Positions 45,061 through 53,445 of a stretch of DNA of 59,995 nt are shown in pieces. The position numbers were made by a program, and so were the translations under genes. The stretch is from Gammaproteobacteria bacterium (GTDB taxonomy: Bacteria > Pseudomonadota > Gammaproteobacteria > Legionellales > Legionellaceae): assembly GCA_030428185.1 (NCBI GenBank), contig JAUICE010000006.1:1-59995 (forward strand). The letters run 5' to 3'. Positions within the stretch are counted from its first letter, which is position 1; the number at the start of each line of letters is the position of its first letter. Below the pieces are notes generated by a model. It saw nothing but the letters and a program-made list of their open reading frames with translations, made no database searches and was not told the origin of the DNA.

Positions 45061-45369
45061 TCACTTATATAAAGTCGTATTGTGGCTGGAAAATAAATCA
45101 CTATTAGAGGTAGTCAATGAATCAGGAGCCAATTCGCTAGAAACAGAACTACTTGTTAATGGAAGTATTTTTAGTGCTAATTTTAATAGTAAAACATATA
45201 CGTTTATTTTTAAGTTAAGATTTAAGTCGTGAGACAGTTCTGCCTTTCTAGGGCGAGTATTTTTATGAAAAAACTTATGATTATTGGTTACTTTATTTTG
45301 ATATGGCTTGGTATTGAGTTTTCTTTGAAGCATAAAATTTGAATCGCCACCGAATTGTTTTCCAGACAT
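45061..45369 (-). CDS. Small protein of unknown function (102 aa)
   Basis: A 102-residue basic protein. A good AAGGAGAGAGG ribosome site lies before the ATG at 45369, which is why I keep it. The middle has a short hydrophobic stretch INVYVLLLKLALKILPL, too short and charged to be a clear membrane helix; the rest is Asn, Ser, Thr and Lys-rich. No family recognised. It is 42 nt upstream of the CBS-type gene on the same strand and may be a small orphan secreted or regulatory protein. Confidence 0.4.
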   Translation of the reverse strand: MSGKQFGGDSNFMLQRKLNTKPYQNKVTNNHKFFHKNTRPRKAELSHDLNLNLKINVYVLLLKLALKILPLTSSSVSSELAPDSLTTSNSDLFSSHNTTLYK

Positions 45370-45476
45370 TAGCCTCTCTCCTTATTTCAACGTGATTTGA
45401 CTATATCCTAAGAGTCAAAATTTTCAAGTGGACTGTGTATATCAGTATGAGATAGTGACGATTAAAGTGATATGCG

Positions 45477-45482
45477 TATAAT
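45477..45482 (+). promoter_or_regulatory. -10 box of polA
   Basis: A perfect TATAAT lies 26 nt before the ATG at 45509. No good -35 hexamer is visible at 16 to 18 nt. Confidence 0.45.
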
Positions 45483-45508
45483 AGAGGGCAAAAAAATTGC
45501 GGACTACC

Positions 45509-48184
45509 ATGACAAACCCTGCTTTAGTACTCGTTGATGCCTCGTCTTATTTTTTTCGTGCTTATCATGCCCTACCTCCACTAGAAAACTCAAAAGGACA
45601 ACCACTAGGTGCGGTGTATGGGGTAGTGAATATGATTAAACGTTTGATGAAAGATTATCAACCGGAACATATTGCGATTGTCTTTGACGCAAAAGGTAAA
45701 ACTTTTAGAGATGAGTGGTATCCAGAGTACAAAGCCAACCGACCGCCGATGCCAAAAGAGTTGTCTGCACAGTTTGAACCGTTGGTAGCAATTTTAGATG
45801 CTTTGGGCTTTCCAATTGTTATGATAGAAGGTGTTGAAGCTGATGATGTAATTGGCACATTAGCCCGTCGTGCTAGTGATGAATCTCTACATACCATTAT
45901 ATCTACAGGCGACAAAGATATGGCGCAGCTTGTGAATACTCATGTGAGTTTAATAAATACAATGACTGATACCTTGTTAGATGTGGACGGTGTTATTAAA
46001 AAGTTTGGCGTCAAACCTGAGCGTATTATCGATTACTTAGCGCTTATTGGTGATAAGGCAGACAACGTTCCAGGTGTGGATAAAGTAGGACCAAAAACAG
46101 CTATTAAATGGCTAGACCAATATGAGACACTCGATAATGTGATGCAACATGCTGATGATATCGGTGGTAAAGTTGGCGAAAACCTAAGAAATAGCTTAGC
46201 TTTTTTACCTCTGGGTAAAAAGCTTGTAACCATCAAAAGTGATTTAGAATTAGCTATTGATTGGCATCAATTGAAAAAAACACAAGAGAATACTGAACAA
46301 TTGATAAAGCTTTATACTGACTTTGAATTTAATTCTTGGTTACGTGCACTAAAACAAACTGAAGTAGATACAGTTGATATTCCAAAAAAGGAATATAAAA
46401 CAATCGATACCTTAGATGAATTAAAAAAAGTCATTGCTCAAATTCAACAGAAGAAAACTTTTGTTTTTGATACGGAGACAACATCTCTTGATGTCATGAG
46501 TGCTGAGCTTGTGGGTATTTCGTTAAGTGTTGAAAAAAACATAGCTTACTACGTACCATTAATGCATACAGAGCATGTGAGTGAACTAGACATAGATACG
46601 ACGCTTACGGCGTTAAAACCACTCTTTATCGCAGATAATATTAAAAAAATTGCGCAAAATTTAAAGTATGACATGAATGTGTTGCGCCATTATGGTGTAG
46701 ATATTGCGCCTCCTTATTTCGATACGATGTTAGAGTCTTACGTATTTAATAGTGGCGGTCGTCATGATATGGATAGTATGGCTAAACGGTTTTTACAATT
46801 AGATACGATTAAATACGAAGATGTTTGTGGCAAAGGAGCAAAACAAATATCCTTTAGTGAGGTTAGTGTTGATAAGGCGACCGAGTATGCAGCTGAAGAT
46901 GCTGATATCACTTTAGCGTTGCATGCTTACTTATATCCACGAGTCAAAGCAATTAAAGGATTTAGAAGTGTTTTTTCTGAGATTGAAATGCCTTTGGTAT
47001 CTATATTGGCGCAAATGGAGTATCGTGGTGTACTCATTGATAAAGATGAACTAGAGCGTCAGGGACAAACTTTAAAAAAAACAGTTAAGGAAATTGAGCA
47101 AAAAGCTCATGAAATTGCTGGTGAATCATTTAATCTTAATTCACCCAAGCAATTAAAGACGATCCTTTTCGATAAATTTGAATTGCCAGTCATTAAAAAA
47201 ACGCCTAAAGGGCAACCATCGACTGCTGAGCCAGTGTTGCAAGAGCTGGCTTATGAGTTTGAATTACCAAGTCTCATTTTAACGTTTAGAAGTCTAAGTA
47301 AACTTATTTCAACTTATATTGACGCATTACCTAAAAGAATTCATCCAAAAACAGGCCGGGTTCATACGTCTTATAATCAAGCCATCACATCGACAGGTAG
47401 ACTTTCGTCAAGTGAGCCAAATTTACAAAATATTCCTGTTCGTACCAAAGAGGGTAGAGCAATCCGCCACGCGTTTATTGCACCTAAAGGTTATAAAATT
47501 GCAGCGTTTGATTATTCTCAAATTGAGTTGCGAATTATGGCGCATTTATCAGGAGATAAGGGGTTAGTAGATGCCTTTGCTCATGGGCTAGATATTCACC
47601 GAGCAACAGCAAGTGAAGTTTTTGCAACACCTATTGATAAAGTGACCGATGAAGAAAGACGTCGCTCTAAGGCAGTGAATTTCGGATTAATTTATGGCAT
47701 GAGCGCGTTTGGTTTAGCCAAGCAGCTGGGTGTGTCACGAGGTGATGCACAAACCTATATTGACTGCTATTTTGAACGCTATCCTTTAGTCAAAGAATAT
47801 ATGGAGCGTAAGCGTCAAGAGGCTCATGATAAAGGCTTTGTTGAAACACTTTTTGGTAGACGATTATACCTTCCAGATATTAAAGCGAGTAATAAGGGGC
47901 TTGTGGCACAAAGTGAGCGTGTCGCCATTAACGCACCAATGCAGGGTACGGCTGCGGACATAATTAAGAAAGCCATGATTGCGGTGAATGGCTGGATTTG
48001 TCAGGAAAAAGTGCCAGTGCATATGATCATGCAAGTACATGATGAGTTGGTTTTTGAGATTAAAGAAGATTTTCTTAATGAAGGCGTAACAAAAATTAAA
48101 TCACTAATGGAAGAGTGTGTTGCTTTAGAGGTTCCTTTAATTGTTGACTGGGGGCACGGAGATACCTGGGAGCAAGCACACTAG
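45509..48184 (+). CDS. polA: DNA polymerase I
   Basis: An 891-residue polymerase with three complete parts: 5'-3' exonuclease (about 1-290), 3'-5' exonuclease with FDTETTSLD near 320-330, and the polymerase domain with SFNLNSPKQL, DYSQIELRIMAH (motif A), RRSKAVNFGLIYGMS (O helix, motif B) and QVHDELVFE (motif C). The proofreading acidic residues are present, so all activities are expected. It repairs DNA and removes Okazaki primers. Start 45509 is chosen; a TTG four codons upstream is open. The stop is followed at once by a dispersed repeat and a transposase remnant. Confidence 0.97.
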   Translation: MTNPALVLVDASSYFFRAYHALPPLENSKGQPLGAVYGVVNMIKRLMKDYQPEHIAIVFDAKGKTFRDEWYPEYKANRPPMPKELSAQFEPLVAILDALGFPIVMIEGVEADDVIGTLARRASDESLHTIISTGDKDMAQLVNTHVSLINTMTDTLLDVDGVIKKFGVKPERIIDYLALIGDKADNVPGVDKVGPKTAIKWLDQYETLDNVMQHADDIGGKVGENLRNSLAFLPLGKKLVTIKSDLELAIDWHQLKKTQENTEQLIKLYTDFEFNSWLRALKQTEVDTVDIPKKEYKTIDTLDELKKVIAQIQQKKTFVFDTETTSLDVMSAELVGISLSVEKNIAYYVPLMHTEHVSELDIDTTLTALKPLFIADNIKKIAQNLKYDMNVLRHYGVDIAPPYFDTMLESYVFNSGGRHDMDSMAKRFLQLDTIKYEDVCGKGAKQISFSEVSVDKATEYAAEDADITLALHAYLYPRVKAIKGFRSVFSEIEMPLVSILAQMEYRGVLIDKDELERQGQTLKKTVKEIEQKAHEIAGESFNLNSPKQLKTILFDKFELPVIKKTPKGQPSTAEPVLQELAYEFELPSLILTFRSLSKLISTYIDALPKRIHPKTGRVHTSYNQAITSTGRLSSSEPNLQNIPVRTKEGRAIRHAFIAPKGYKIAAFDYSQIELRIMAHLSGDKGLVDAFAHGLDIHRATASEVFATPIDKVTDEERRRSKAVNFGLIYGMSAFGLAKQLGVSRGDAQTYIDCYFERYPLVKEYMERKRQEAHDKGFVETLFGRRLYLPDIKASNKGLVAQSERVAINAPMQGTAADIIKKAMIAVNGWICQEKVPVHMIMQVHDELVFEIKEDFLNEGVTKIKSLMEECVALEVPLIVDWGHGDTWEQAH

Positions 48185-48185
48185 G

Positions 48186-48232
48186 TTATACCCAATCTGC
48201 TTGAAAATATATGTTTTAGGCTTTGATATTTT
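48186..48232 (+). repeat. Dispersed repeat, left arm, after polA
   Basis: Starts 2 nt after the polA stop with TTATACCCAATCTGCTTG. Its last 21 bp (48212-48232) are identical to 49278-49298, about 1.07 kb away. The matching right end is missing, so the copy looks truncated next to the transposase remnant that follows. Confidence 0.55.
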
Positions 48233-48269
48233 CTCCGAGTTGCTATAAAAATTTTTCGCCATAACTTAA

Positions 48270-48422
48270 ACTGAGAGAAATATCGCAACTATTAAGAAAA
48301 CAGCGCTTAATTTACTGAAAATCGTGAAAGAAACTCAACCTAGAATAAAATTAAAACGCATGAGAAAACTAGCAGGATGGGATAATGCCTTCCTTGATAC
48401 AGTGTTGATAGCTAATTTTTAA
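48270..48422 (+). pseudogene. Transposase C-terminal remnant (ISAs1/H-repeat-like)
   Basis: This open stretch has no start codon and encodes about 50 residues ending at TAA: NIATIKKTALNLLK ... LKRMRKLAGWDNAFLDTVL. Pattern ENxAxxRxxALNLLK...KRxxAGWDNxYL is the C-terminus of ISAs1-family (H-repeat) transposases. Nothing upstream continues the frame, so more than 300 residues are missing. The fragment ends over the stop of the convergent gene at 48419. Confidence 0.6.
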
Positions 48423-49150
48423 TGAGGCAGTCCTGGTTGCTGGCTCTGGGTTAATTGTATTTCCAGCTCCTCATATAATTCGGCATCAGAGAGCTCACTC
48501 TCGATTTTTTTAAAATATTGTTTACACCTAGATGAGCTACCAAAGAGCTCGTGGCTAGCAATCAAAACGTCATGCACTACCTCCAATGTAAACTCTATAT
48601 CCAATGAAGTTAGCCGCTCAACCCAACTTTTAAAGAGCTCTAATAGCGAATTTCGAATCCACCCTAGCTGAAAAAGTGTTCGCGTAGTAAGGGATCGTTG
48701 TGATTGTGCCTCCCAGTCTAAATAGAGCTTTTTTAAGCGTGTAAGCAGATACTCTTTCATCAGCTTGCTGTGGAATTTGTTAATGTTTTTTTTCTGGAGA
48801 GCGCTCGTGTCTGAAACCACAATATCCTTTTTTCTAGCCTTGGTACAAATGTATTCGAGTAATACCTTTTGATGAATAACACCATCAAGAAACTCTTTAT
48901 CTTCCCTAGAAATTAAGCAGTGACTCAATAAGTAACGTGTGACGGCTAGCATTTTTCCAGGCTTGCATATAACAAACAGTTCCGGAGAGGTGGTATCTAG
49001 TTGGGCTTGCTCTTTGAGCTCTGACTCAAGCTTACTACGCTCAGTCGAGCTCAAAGAGGGGGCAACATGAAGGGCAATTTGCCTCCCTTGATAATTCAGA
49101 TCAATTTTTGATATAGCTGAGCCTTGCTTTTTTATTTCTAATATTGCCAT
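48419..49150 (-). CDS. Unrecognised protein between repeats (243 aa)
   Basis: A 243-residue soluble protein, predicted mostly helical after a short N-terminal beta section (IDLNYQGRQIALHV). No signal peptide, membrane segment or known motif. It is rich in Leu, Glu, Ser and Lys and ends in the Gln/Ser/Pro tail LTQSQQPGLPH. It is monocistronic and lies between two copies of a 21-bp direct repeat (48212-48232, 49278-49298), beside a transposase remnant, so it may have arrived by transfer or be an accessory gene. No clear ribosome site precedes the ATG. Function unknown. Confidence 0.62.
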   Translation of the reverse strand: MAILEIKKQGSAISKIDLNYQGRQIALHVAPSLSSTERSKLESELKEQAQLDTTSPELFVICKPGKMLAVTRYLLSHCLISREDKEFLDGVIHQKVLLEYICTKARKKDIVVSDTSALQKKNINKFHSKLMKEYLLTRLKKLYLDWEAQSQRSLTTRTLFQLGWIRNSLLELFKSWVERLTSLDIEFTLEVVHDVLIASHELFGSSSRCKQYFKKIESELSDAELYEELEIQLTQSQQPGLPH

Positions 49151-49277
49151 AACAGTTGTTGTCCTAATATCTCAGAATAACGCACCGTGCCATAAAAAAA
49201 CATATTGGTCAAATTTCACCAAAGACATGAGTCATTAATCCGGCTGCAGAACGAACTAAACCTGTGCTTTCAATACT

Positions 49278-49375
49278 TGTTTTAGGCTTTGATATTTTTT
49301 TTAAATCCAGAGAGTTATTCGTTCGTAATAGGCAAAGATCAAAAGCGTGCATTACGAAAAGGTAGAGGTATAATG
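49278..49375 (+). repeat. Dispersed repeat copy upstream of the M42 peptidase gene
   Basis: Starts with the 21-bp TGTTTTAGGCTTTGATATTT-T box shared with 48212-48232 and ends GCATTACGAAAAGGTAGAGG then TATAATG. The TATAAT at 49369-49374 lies 44 nt before the peptidase ATG, so this repeat probably carries its promoter. The preceding 20 bases resemble a degenerate left arm. Confidence 0.5.
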
Positions 49376-49418
49376 AGCCAATTTTTGAATATAAAAGCAA
49401 AGATTAGGCGAATTATCG

Positions 49419-50522
49419 ATGAAAAAACTCTTGCTGTTACTTCTTATACCATGTACTTGTTTTGCTTCAGAGTGGACTCTGCTAAAACAATTAACCAATG
49501 CGCATGGGCCTTCAGGATTTGAAGACTCTGTTAGAAGTATCATTAAAAAAGCTTGGCAGCCGAATTTAAGCAAGCTATCTACTGATAGCATGGGGAATGT
49601 GATAGGTCATCAAAACGGACAAAATAAAACACGCGTTTTATTGCTTGCACATATGGATGAAGTTGGTTTTATGGTCAGTCGTATCGATGATAATGGACTC
49701 ATCTATGTTCAAAAGCTAGGTGGCTTTGTCGATAATATTTTGCCGGCGCAGCGCTTTATGATTTTAACACCAAAAGGAAAAGTTATAGGCTATAGTGGTA
49801 TCGATAGTCCCCATTCAGTTCCAAGGGATAAACGCGCACTTATACCTTCTATCAATGCATCTAATATTTTTATTGATATTGGGGCAAAAAATAAAAAGGA
49901 TGCTTTAGAGCATTTTCATGTTGCACCAGGCCAAGGAGTCTCATTTGATAGTCGTTTTCAGATATTATCTCAAAATAGAATTTTAGCTAAAGCCTTGGAT
50001 GATAGGTTGGGGCTAGCTTTATTAACTGATGTGATGAAAGCACAAAATAAGCCTAAAAATACGGTGTACTATGCAGCAACAGTACAGGAAGAAGTAGGAC
50101 TTCGCGGAGCGAAAGTGTTATATCCAAGTATTAAACCTGATGTTACTTTTAATATTGAGGTAGGTATTGCTAGTGATTTTCCTTTAAGGATAGGTCAAAA
50201 AAGTAATCCGATTTATTTAGGAAAAGGACCAACAGTATTTGCCTACGATCATTCAATGATCCCTAATCAACCATTGTTGCGGTGGGTACAAAAAATTGCT
50301 CACACACATCATATTCCTTTACAAATTGAGCTTGAAGACGGCTATGGGGAAGATGGCGCCTCGATACAAGAAAGTGGAAAGGGAAGTGTTGTCATTAATA
50401 TCACAATACCTATCCGTTACGCACATCAACAAGCGGGTATTTTTGATACCAGTGATTATAAAAATGCAATAAAACTACTGACTCATTTAGTTGCTGAATT
50501 TAAACCCAGTGTATTAGTCTGA
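49419..50522 (+). CDS. Exported M42-family metallopeptidase
   Basis: A 367-residue M42 aminopeptidase/glutamyl-peptidase-like protein (FrvX/PepA-tet type) with an N-terminal signal peptide, MKKLLLLLLIPCTCFASE, cleaved near residue 17. The metal and catalytic residues are in HMDEVGFM, ALDDRLG, VQEEVGLRGA, NIEVGIASD and PIRYAHQQAG. Most M42 enzymes are cytosolic, so periplasmic targeting is unusual. At the fourth ligand, where M42 usually has Asp, this protein has Glu (IEVG). It probably trims peptides in the periplasm. Its stop overlaps the aroE start (TGATG). Confidence 0.85.
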   Translation: MKKLLLLLLIPCTCFASEWTLLKQLTNAHGPSGFEDSVRSIIKKAWQPNLSKLSTDSMGNVIGHQNGQNKTRVLLLAHMDEVGFMVSRIDDNGLIYVQKLGGFVDNILPAQRFMILTPKGKVIGYSGIDSPHSVPRDKRALIPSINASNIFIDIGAKNKKDALEHFHVAPGQGVSFDSRFQILSQNRILAKALDDRLGLALLTDVMKAQNKPKNTVYYAATVQEEVGLRGAKVLYPSIKPDVTFNIEVGIASDFPLRIGQKSNPIYLGKGPTVFAYDHSMIPNQPLLRWVQKIAHTHHIPLQIELEDGYGEDGASIQESGKGSVVINITIPIRYAHQQAGIFDTSDYKNAIKLLTHLVAEFKPSVLV

Positions 50523-51289
50523 TGACAACTTATCGTCTAGGGGTGATTGGTAACCCAATTGCCCACAGCCTATCTCCCTACATTCACCAGAAATTTGCCA
50601 GGCAATTTAATTTAAAGATTGTTTATGAAAGAATACTTGCAAGTGATGATAATTTTGATTCAATCGTTTTTGATTTTTTTAAATCAAATGGTAAAGGATT
50701 AAATATTACCTCTCCTTTTAAACGGCAAGCTTTTTTACTCAGTGATGAGCAGACTGCAGAGACAAAGTGTTCACTTTGCGCCAATACATTGTTCATGGCA
50801 AATAATCAGTTAATTGCCGATAGTACCGATGGCTATGGTTTTCAAAAATCAGTAGCGCGCTATGTTGATATCACAAAAAAACGTGTTTTGATTTTAGGAG
50901 CAGGAGATGTTGTGGGCGCAGTTTTACCCAAACTCTTCGAGAGCAAGCCAAATCATGTGGTTATTGCTAATCGCACACGAAGCAATGCTGACTTTTGGCA
51001 GAAACAATATCCACAATTAGAGATCAGTGCTTATGAATTACTCAAAGGTGGCTTTGATATCATCATCAATGCAGCGGGGCCTCATATTATTCATCATCTA
51101 CCATCTATAAAGGGGATCTTTGATAAGAGTGTGTGTGTGGATTTGGCTTATGCGAATAAGCCGACAAGCTTTATGACTTATGCACATGCAAATGGTGCTA
51201 TCAAAGTTAAGGATGGCCTCGATATGCTTTTACATCAAGGAGCAAAATCGTTTCACTGTTGGTTTGGTTTGATGCCAAAGCTAGATTAA
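50522..51289 (+). CDS. aroE: Shikimate dehydrogenase
   Basis: A 255-residue NADPH-dependent shikimate dehydrogenase of aromatic amino acid synthesis. The substrate site is NPIAHSLSPYIHQ (about 11-23); the catalytic Lys is in NITSPFK, then NTLF and STDGYGF carry the catalytic Asp. The nucleotide-binding loop is ILGAGDVVGAVLP, and ANRTRSNA fits NADP specificity. It starts at the overlapping TGATG of the M42 peptidase gene, so the two are coupled, although the functions are unrelated. Confidence 0.93.
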   Translation: MTTYRLGVIGNPIAHSLSPYIHQKFARQFNLKIVYERILASDDNFDSIVFDFFKSNGKGLNITSPFKRQAFLLSDEQTAETKCSLCANTLFMANNQLIADSTDGYGFQKSVARYVDITKKRVLILGAGDVVGAVLPKLFESKPNHVVIANRTRSNADFWQKQYPQLEISAYELLKGGFDIIINAAGPHIIHHLPSIKGIFDKSVCVDLAYANKPTSFMTYAHANGAIKVKDGLDMLLHQGAKSFHCWFGLMPKLD

Positions 51290-51357
51290 AAAGTACTTAA
51301 AACTCATCTAGATATGAGCGCAAAGCAGGCACAAAGGTGTAAATATACCCTCCATGG

Positions 51358-51385
51358 TTGAAAAGCTGTCTTTTTTGTCTACTAT
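51358..51385 (+). promoter_or_regulatory. Promoter of hfq
   Basis: TTGAAA (51358-51363), 16-nt spacer and TACTAT (51380-51385) make a good sigma-70 promoter 49 nt before the hfq start. Confidence 0.5.
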
Positions 51386-51433
51386 TAGATGTAGATAATA
51401 ACAAAAGGACAAAGATCTTTAAGGAGAGGGATT

Positions 51434-51640
51434 GTGGCAGATCCTAAAAACTTGCAAGCCGACTTTTTGAGTCAATTGCAGAAAGAAAAAAAGAATGTAT
51501 CTATTTATCTCGTTAATGGTATCAAACTACATGGGGTAATAGAGGCATTTGACGACCAGGTTGTGATGTTAACCAATGGCGTTACTCAGGTGGTGTTCAA
51601 ACATGCCATATCAACTGTAGTGCCTGCACCAGTGATGTAA
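51434..51640 (+). CDS. hfq: RNA chaperone Hfq (short form)
   Basis: A 68-residue Hfq consisting only of the Sm core: [20 protein letters not shown] (Sm1) and the Sm2 signature [12 protein letters not shown]. It lacks the long C-terminal tail of Escherichia coli Hfq (102 residues). It binds small RNAs and poly(A/U)-rich mRNA in a hexamer. The start is GTG, with AAGGAGAGG upstream. As in many gammaproteobacteria it precedes hflX; miaA is not upstream here. Confidence 0.96.
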   Translation: MADPKNLQADFLSQLQKEKKNVSIYLVNGIKLHGVIEAFDDQVVMLTNGVTQVVFKHAISTVVPAPVM

Positions 51641-51728
51641 TGCTTAATCCATCTTGAAATGCATGTTTGCACCTAGGTGACTTTTATGCTCCAATTCGCG
51701 CTGATATGTGAATACAGGAGCATTTTTT

Positions 51729-52985
51729 TTGTTTGAGCGTCATCAAGGCGGCGATAAGGCCATCATCGTTTACGTTACTTTAGTTGAAGAAACTGACTTG
51801 TTAGAAGAGTTTCACGAACTGGTTGCCTCAAGTGGCGCGGATATTGTAACCACCGTTACAAGCGCACAGCAGCGACCAGTTGCCAAGTATTATTTAGGTA
51901 GTGGCAAGGCGATTGAAATCAAAGAGTCGGTGGAGTTATATCAAGCGGATGTAGTGATTGTTAATGTTGACTTAAGTCCCTCGCAAGAGCGAAATTTAGA
52001 AAAGCTTGTGTGCTGTCGAGTACTATCACGTTCAGGTTTAATTCTTGATATCTTTGCACAGCGCGCAAGGACTTTTGAAGGTAAGTTGCAGGTGGAACTT
52101 GCCCAGTTACAACATTTACAAACACGATTGGTGAGAGGCTGGACACACTTAGAGCGTCAAAAAGGAGGGATAGGATTACGAGGCCCTGGAGAAACTCAGC
52201 TTGAAACCGATAGGCGATTGCTGCGTGTGCGTATTTCGACTATTCAAGAGCGTTTAAAGAAAGTTCAAAAGCAGCGTGCGGAAAATCGTCGCGCACGTAA
52301 AAAGTCGGGTCACCCAGTGGTTTCTTTGGTGGGTTATACAAACGCAGGAAAGTCAACACTATTTAATGCGCTTGCAGGTAATCAAACACTTGCTGAAGAT
52401 AAGCTTTTTGCAACACTCGACCCACTGATGCGTAAAGTAGCGCTTGCCAGTGGTAAAGAAATGATCCTTGCAGATACAGTGGGCTTCATTCGACACCTTC
52501 CTCATGAGTTGATTGAGGCATTTAAAGCAACGCTTGAAGAGACAAAAAATGCTGATTTACTCATTCATGTCGTTGATATTTCATCGCCGCATTTTCGAGT
52601 GCAAAAAGATGTTGTTTGTCAGGTCATTGCTGATATTGGCGCTAAAGATGTACCGATGATAACGGTGTATAATAAAATAGATCGATTAGAAAATATGGCG
52701 CCTTGCCGGGAGGAGATAGAGGGCAAGCACAAGGTGTGGTTATCAGCTGCTAGTGGCAATGGCGTTACATTACTCATTCAAGCAATCAGTGAGCAAGTAT
52801 TTGGCGCGCTCAAAACGTTTAAGGTTTTGATTAACACTTCAGATGGTAAATTGAGAGCAAGACTCTATGAGCTAGGGGTGGTTACTGATGAGCACATAGA
52901 GGAGAGTGGTGATACCATCATTAGTGTTTGTTTGACTCACTCAGATTATGAAAGGTTGATCCCAGAGACCAATCGAATGGATTAA
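51729..52985 (+). CDS. hflX: Ribosome-associated GTPase HflX
   Basis: A 418-residue HflX, a GTPase that splits stalled ribosomes under stress. The N-terminal domain ends in EGKLQVELAQLQHLQTRLVRGW; the HflX glycine loop KGGIGLRGPGETQLETDRR follows, then the G domain with GYTNAGKST (G1), ADTVGF (G3) and NKID (G4). Start TTG at 51729 is chosen because AGGAG lies 8 nt upstream and the protein then begins MFERHQGGDKAI, like MFDRYDAGEQAV in Escherichia coli; an in-frame GTG at 51708 contains that ribosome site within its own codons. hflK/hflC do not follow. Confidence 0.95.
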   Translation: MFERHQGGDKAIIVYVTLVEETDLLEEFHELVASSGADIVTTVTSAQQRPVAKYYLGSGKAIEIKESVELYQADVVIVNVDLSPSQERNLEKLVCCRVLSRSGLILDIFAQRARTFEGKLQVELAQLQHLQTRLVRGWTHLERQKGGIGLRGPGETQLETDRRLLRVRISTIQERLKKVQKQRAENRRARKKSGHPVVSLVGYTNAGKSTLFNALAGNQTLAEDKLFATLDPLMRKVALASGKEMILADTVGFIRHLPHELIEAFKATLEETKNADLLIHVVDISSPHFRVQKDVVCQVIADIGAKDVPMITVYNKIDRLENMAPCREEIEGKHKVWLSAASGNGVTLLIQAISEQVFGALKTFKVLINTSDGKLRARLYELGVVTDEHIEESGDTIISVCLTHSDYERLIPETNRMD

Positions 52986-53440
52986 CGTTTGGGCCGATTC
53001 ATACTTAGGAGTCTATCTAGTTGGTTGGCAAATTGATTGATGTCTTTAGCAGAGAGAGCACTCGGCCCTTTGCTATGAATACCGCTACCACGCATCACCT
53101 CATTAAAGTCTCTCATAGCAAGTTTTTGTTTCATGGTATCTCGCCTGTATTGCTCTCCACGTGGGCTTATGACAAAGGCATTTTTGCTTAAGCAAGTGTC
53201 AGCTAAGGGCAAGTCAGAAGTGATAACAATATCTCGTTTGTTCACATGATTAGCGATTAAATCATCGGCTTTATCAAAACCTTTATCAACCTGTTTAAGC
53301 TGAATAAACGGTGATTTTGGAAGAGGAATAAAGTGATTGGCAACCAAGATACAATTAGTTTTGGTGCGGATTGCTGCCCTAAAGAGGATCTCTTTAACTG
53401 CTTTAGGGCAGGCGTCGCCATCTATCCATAGAGTGATCAT
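52982..53440 (-). CDS. YaiI/YqxD-family (DUF188) protein
   Basis: A 152-residue conserved protein of the DUF188 (YaiI/YqxD) family. WIDGDACPKAVKEILFRAA at the N-terminus, DIVITSDLPLADTCLSKNA, then the ending are the family pattern; the conserved Asp residues fit a nuclease-like PIN/NYN fold, but no activity is established. Its stop overlaps the convergent hflX stop. It lies 5 nt downstream of the 536-aa gene on the same strand and might be read from the same transcript. Function unknown. Confidence 0.85.
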   Translation of the reverse strand: MITLWIDGDACPKAVKEILFRAAIRTKTNCILVANHFIPLPKSPFIQLKQVDKGFDKADDLIANHVNKRDIVITSDLPLADTCLSKNAFVISPRGEQYRRDTMKQKLAMRDFNEVMRGSGIHSKGPSALSAKDINQFANQLDRLLSMNRPKR

Positions 53441-53445
53441 TAGCT

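Noticed and set aside
49209-49400. Minus-strand open frame of 63 codons before the M42 peptidase gene
   Set aside because: It consists partly of the dispersed repeat, has no ribosome site and overlaps the predicted promoter; its tail resembles no family I know.
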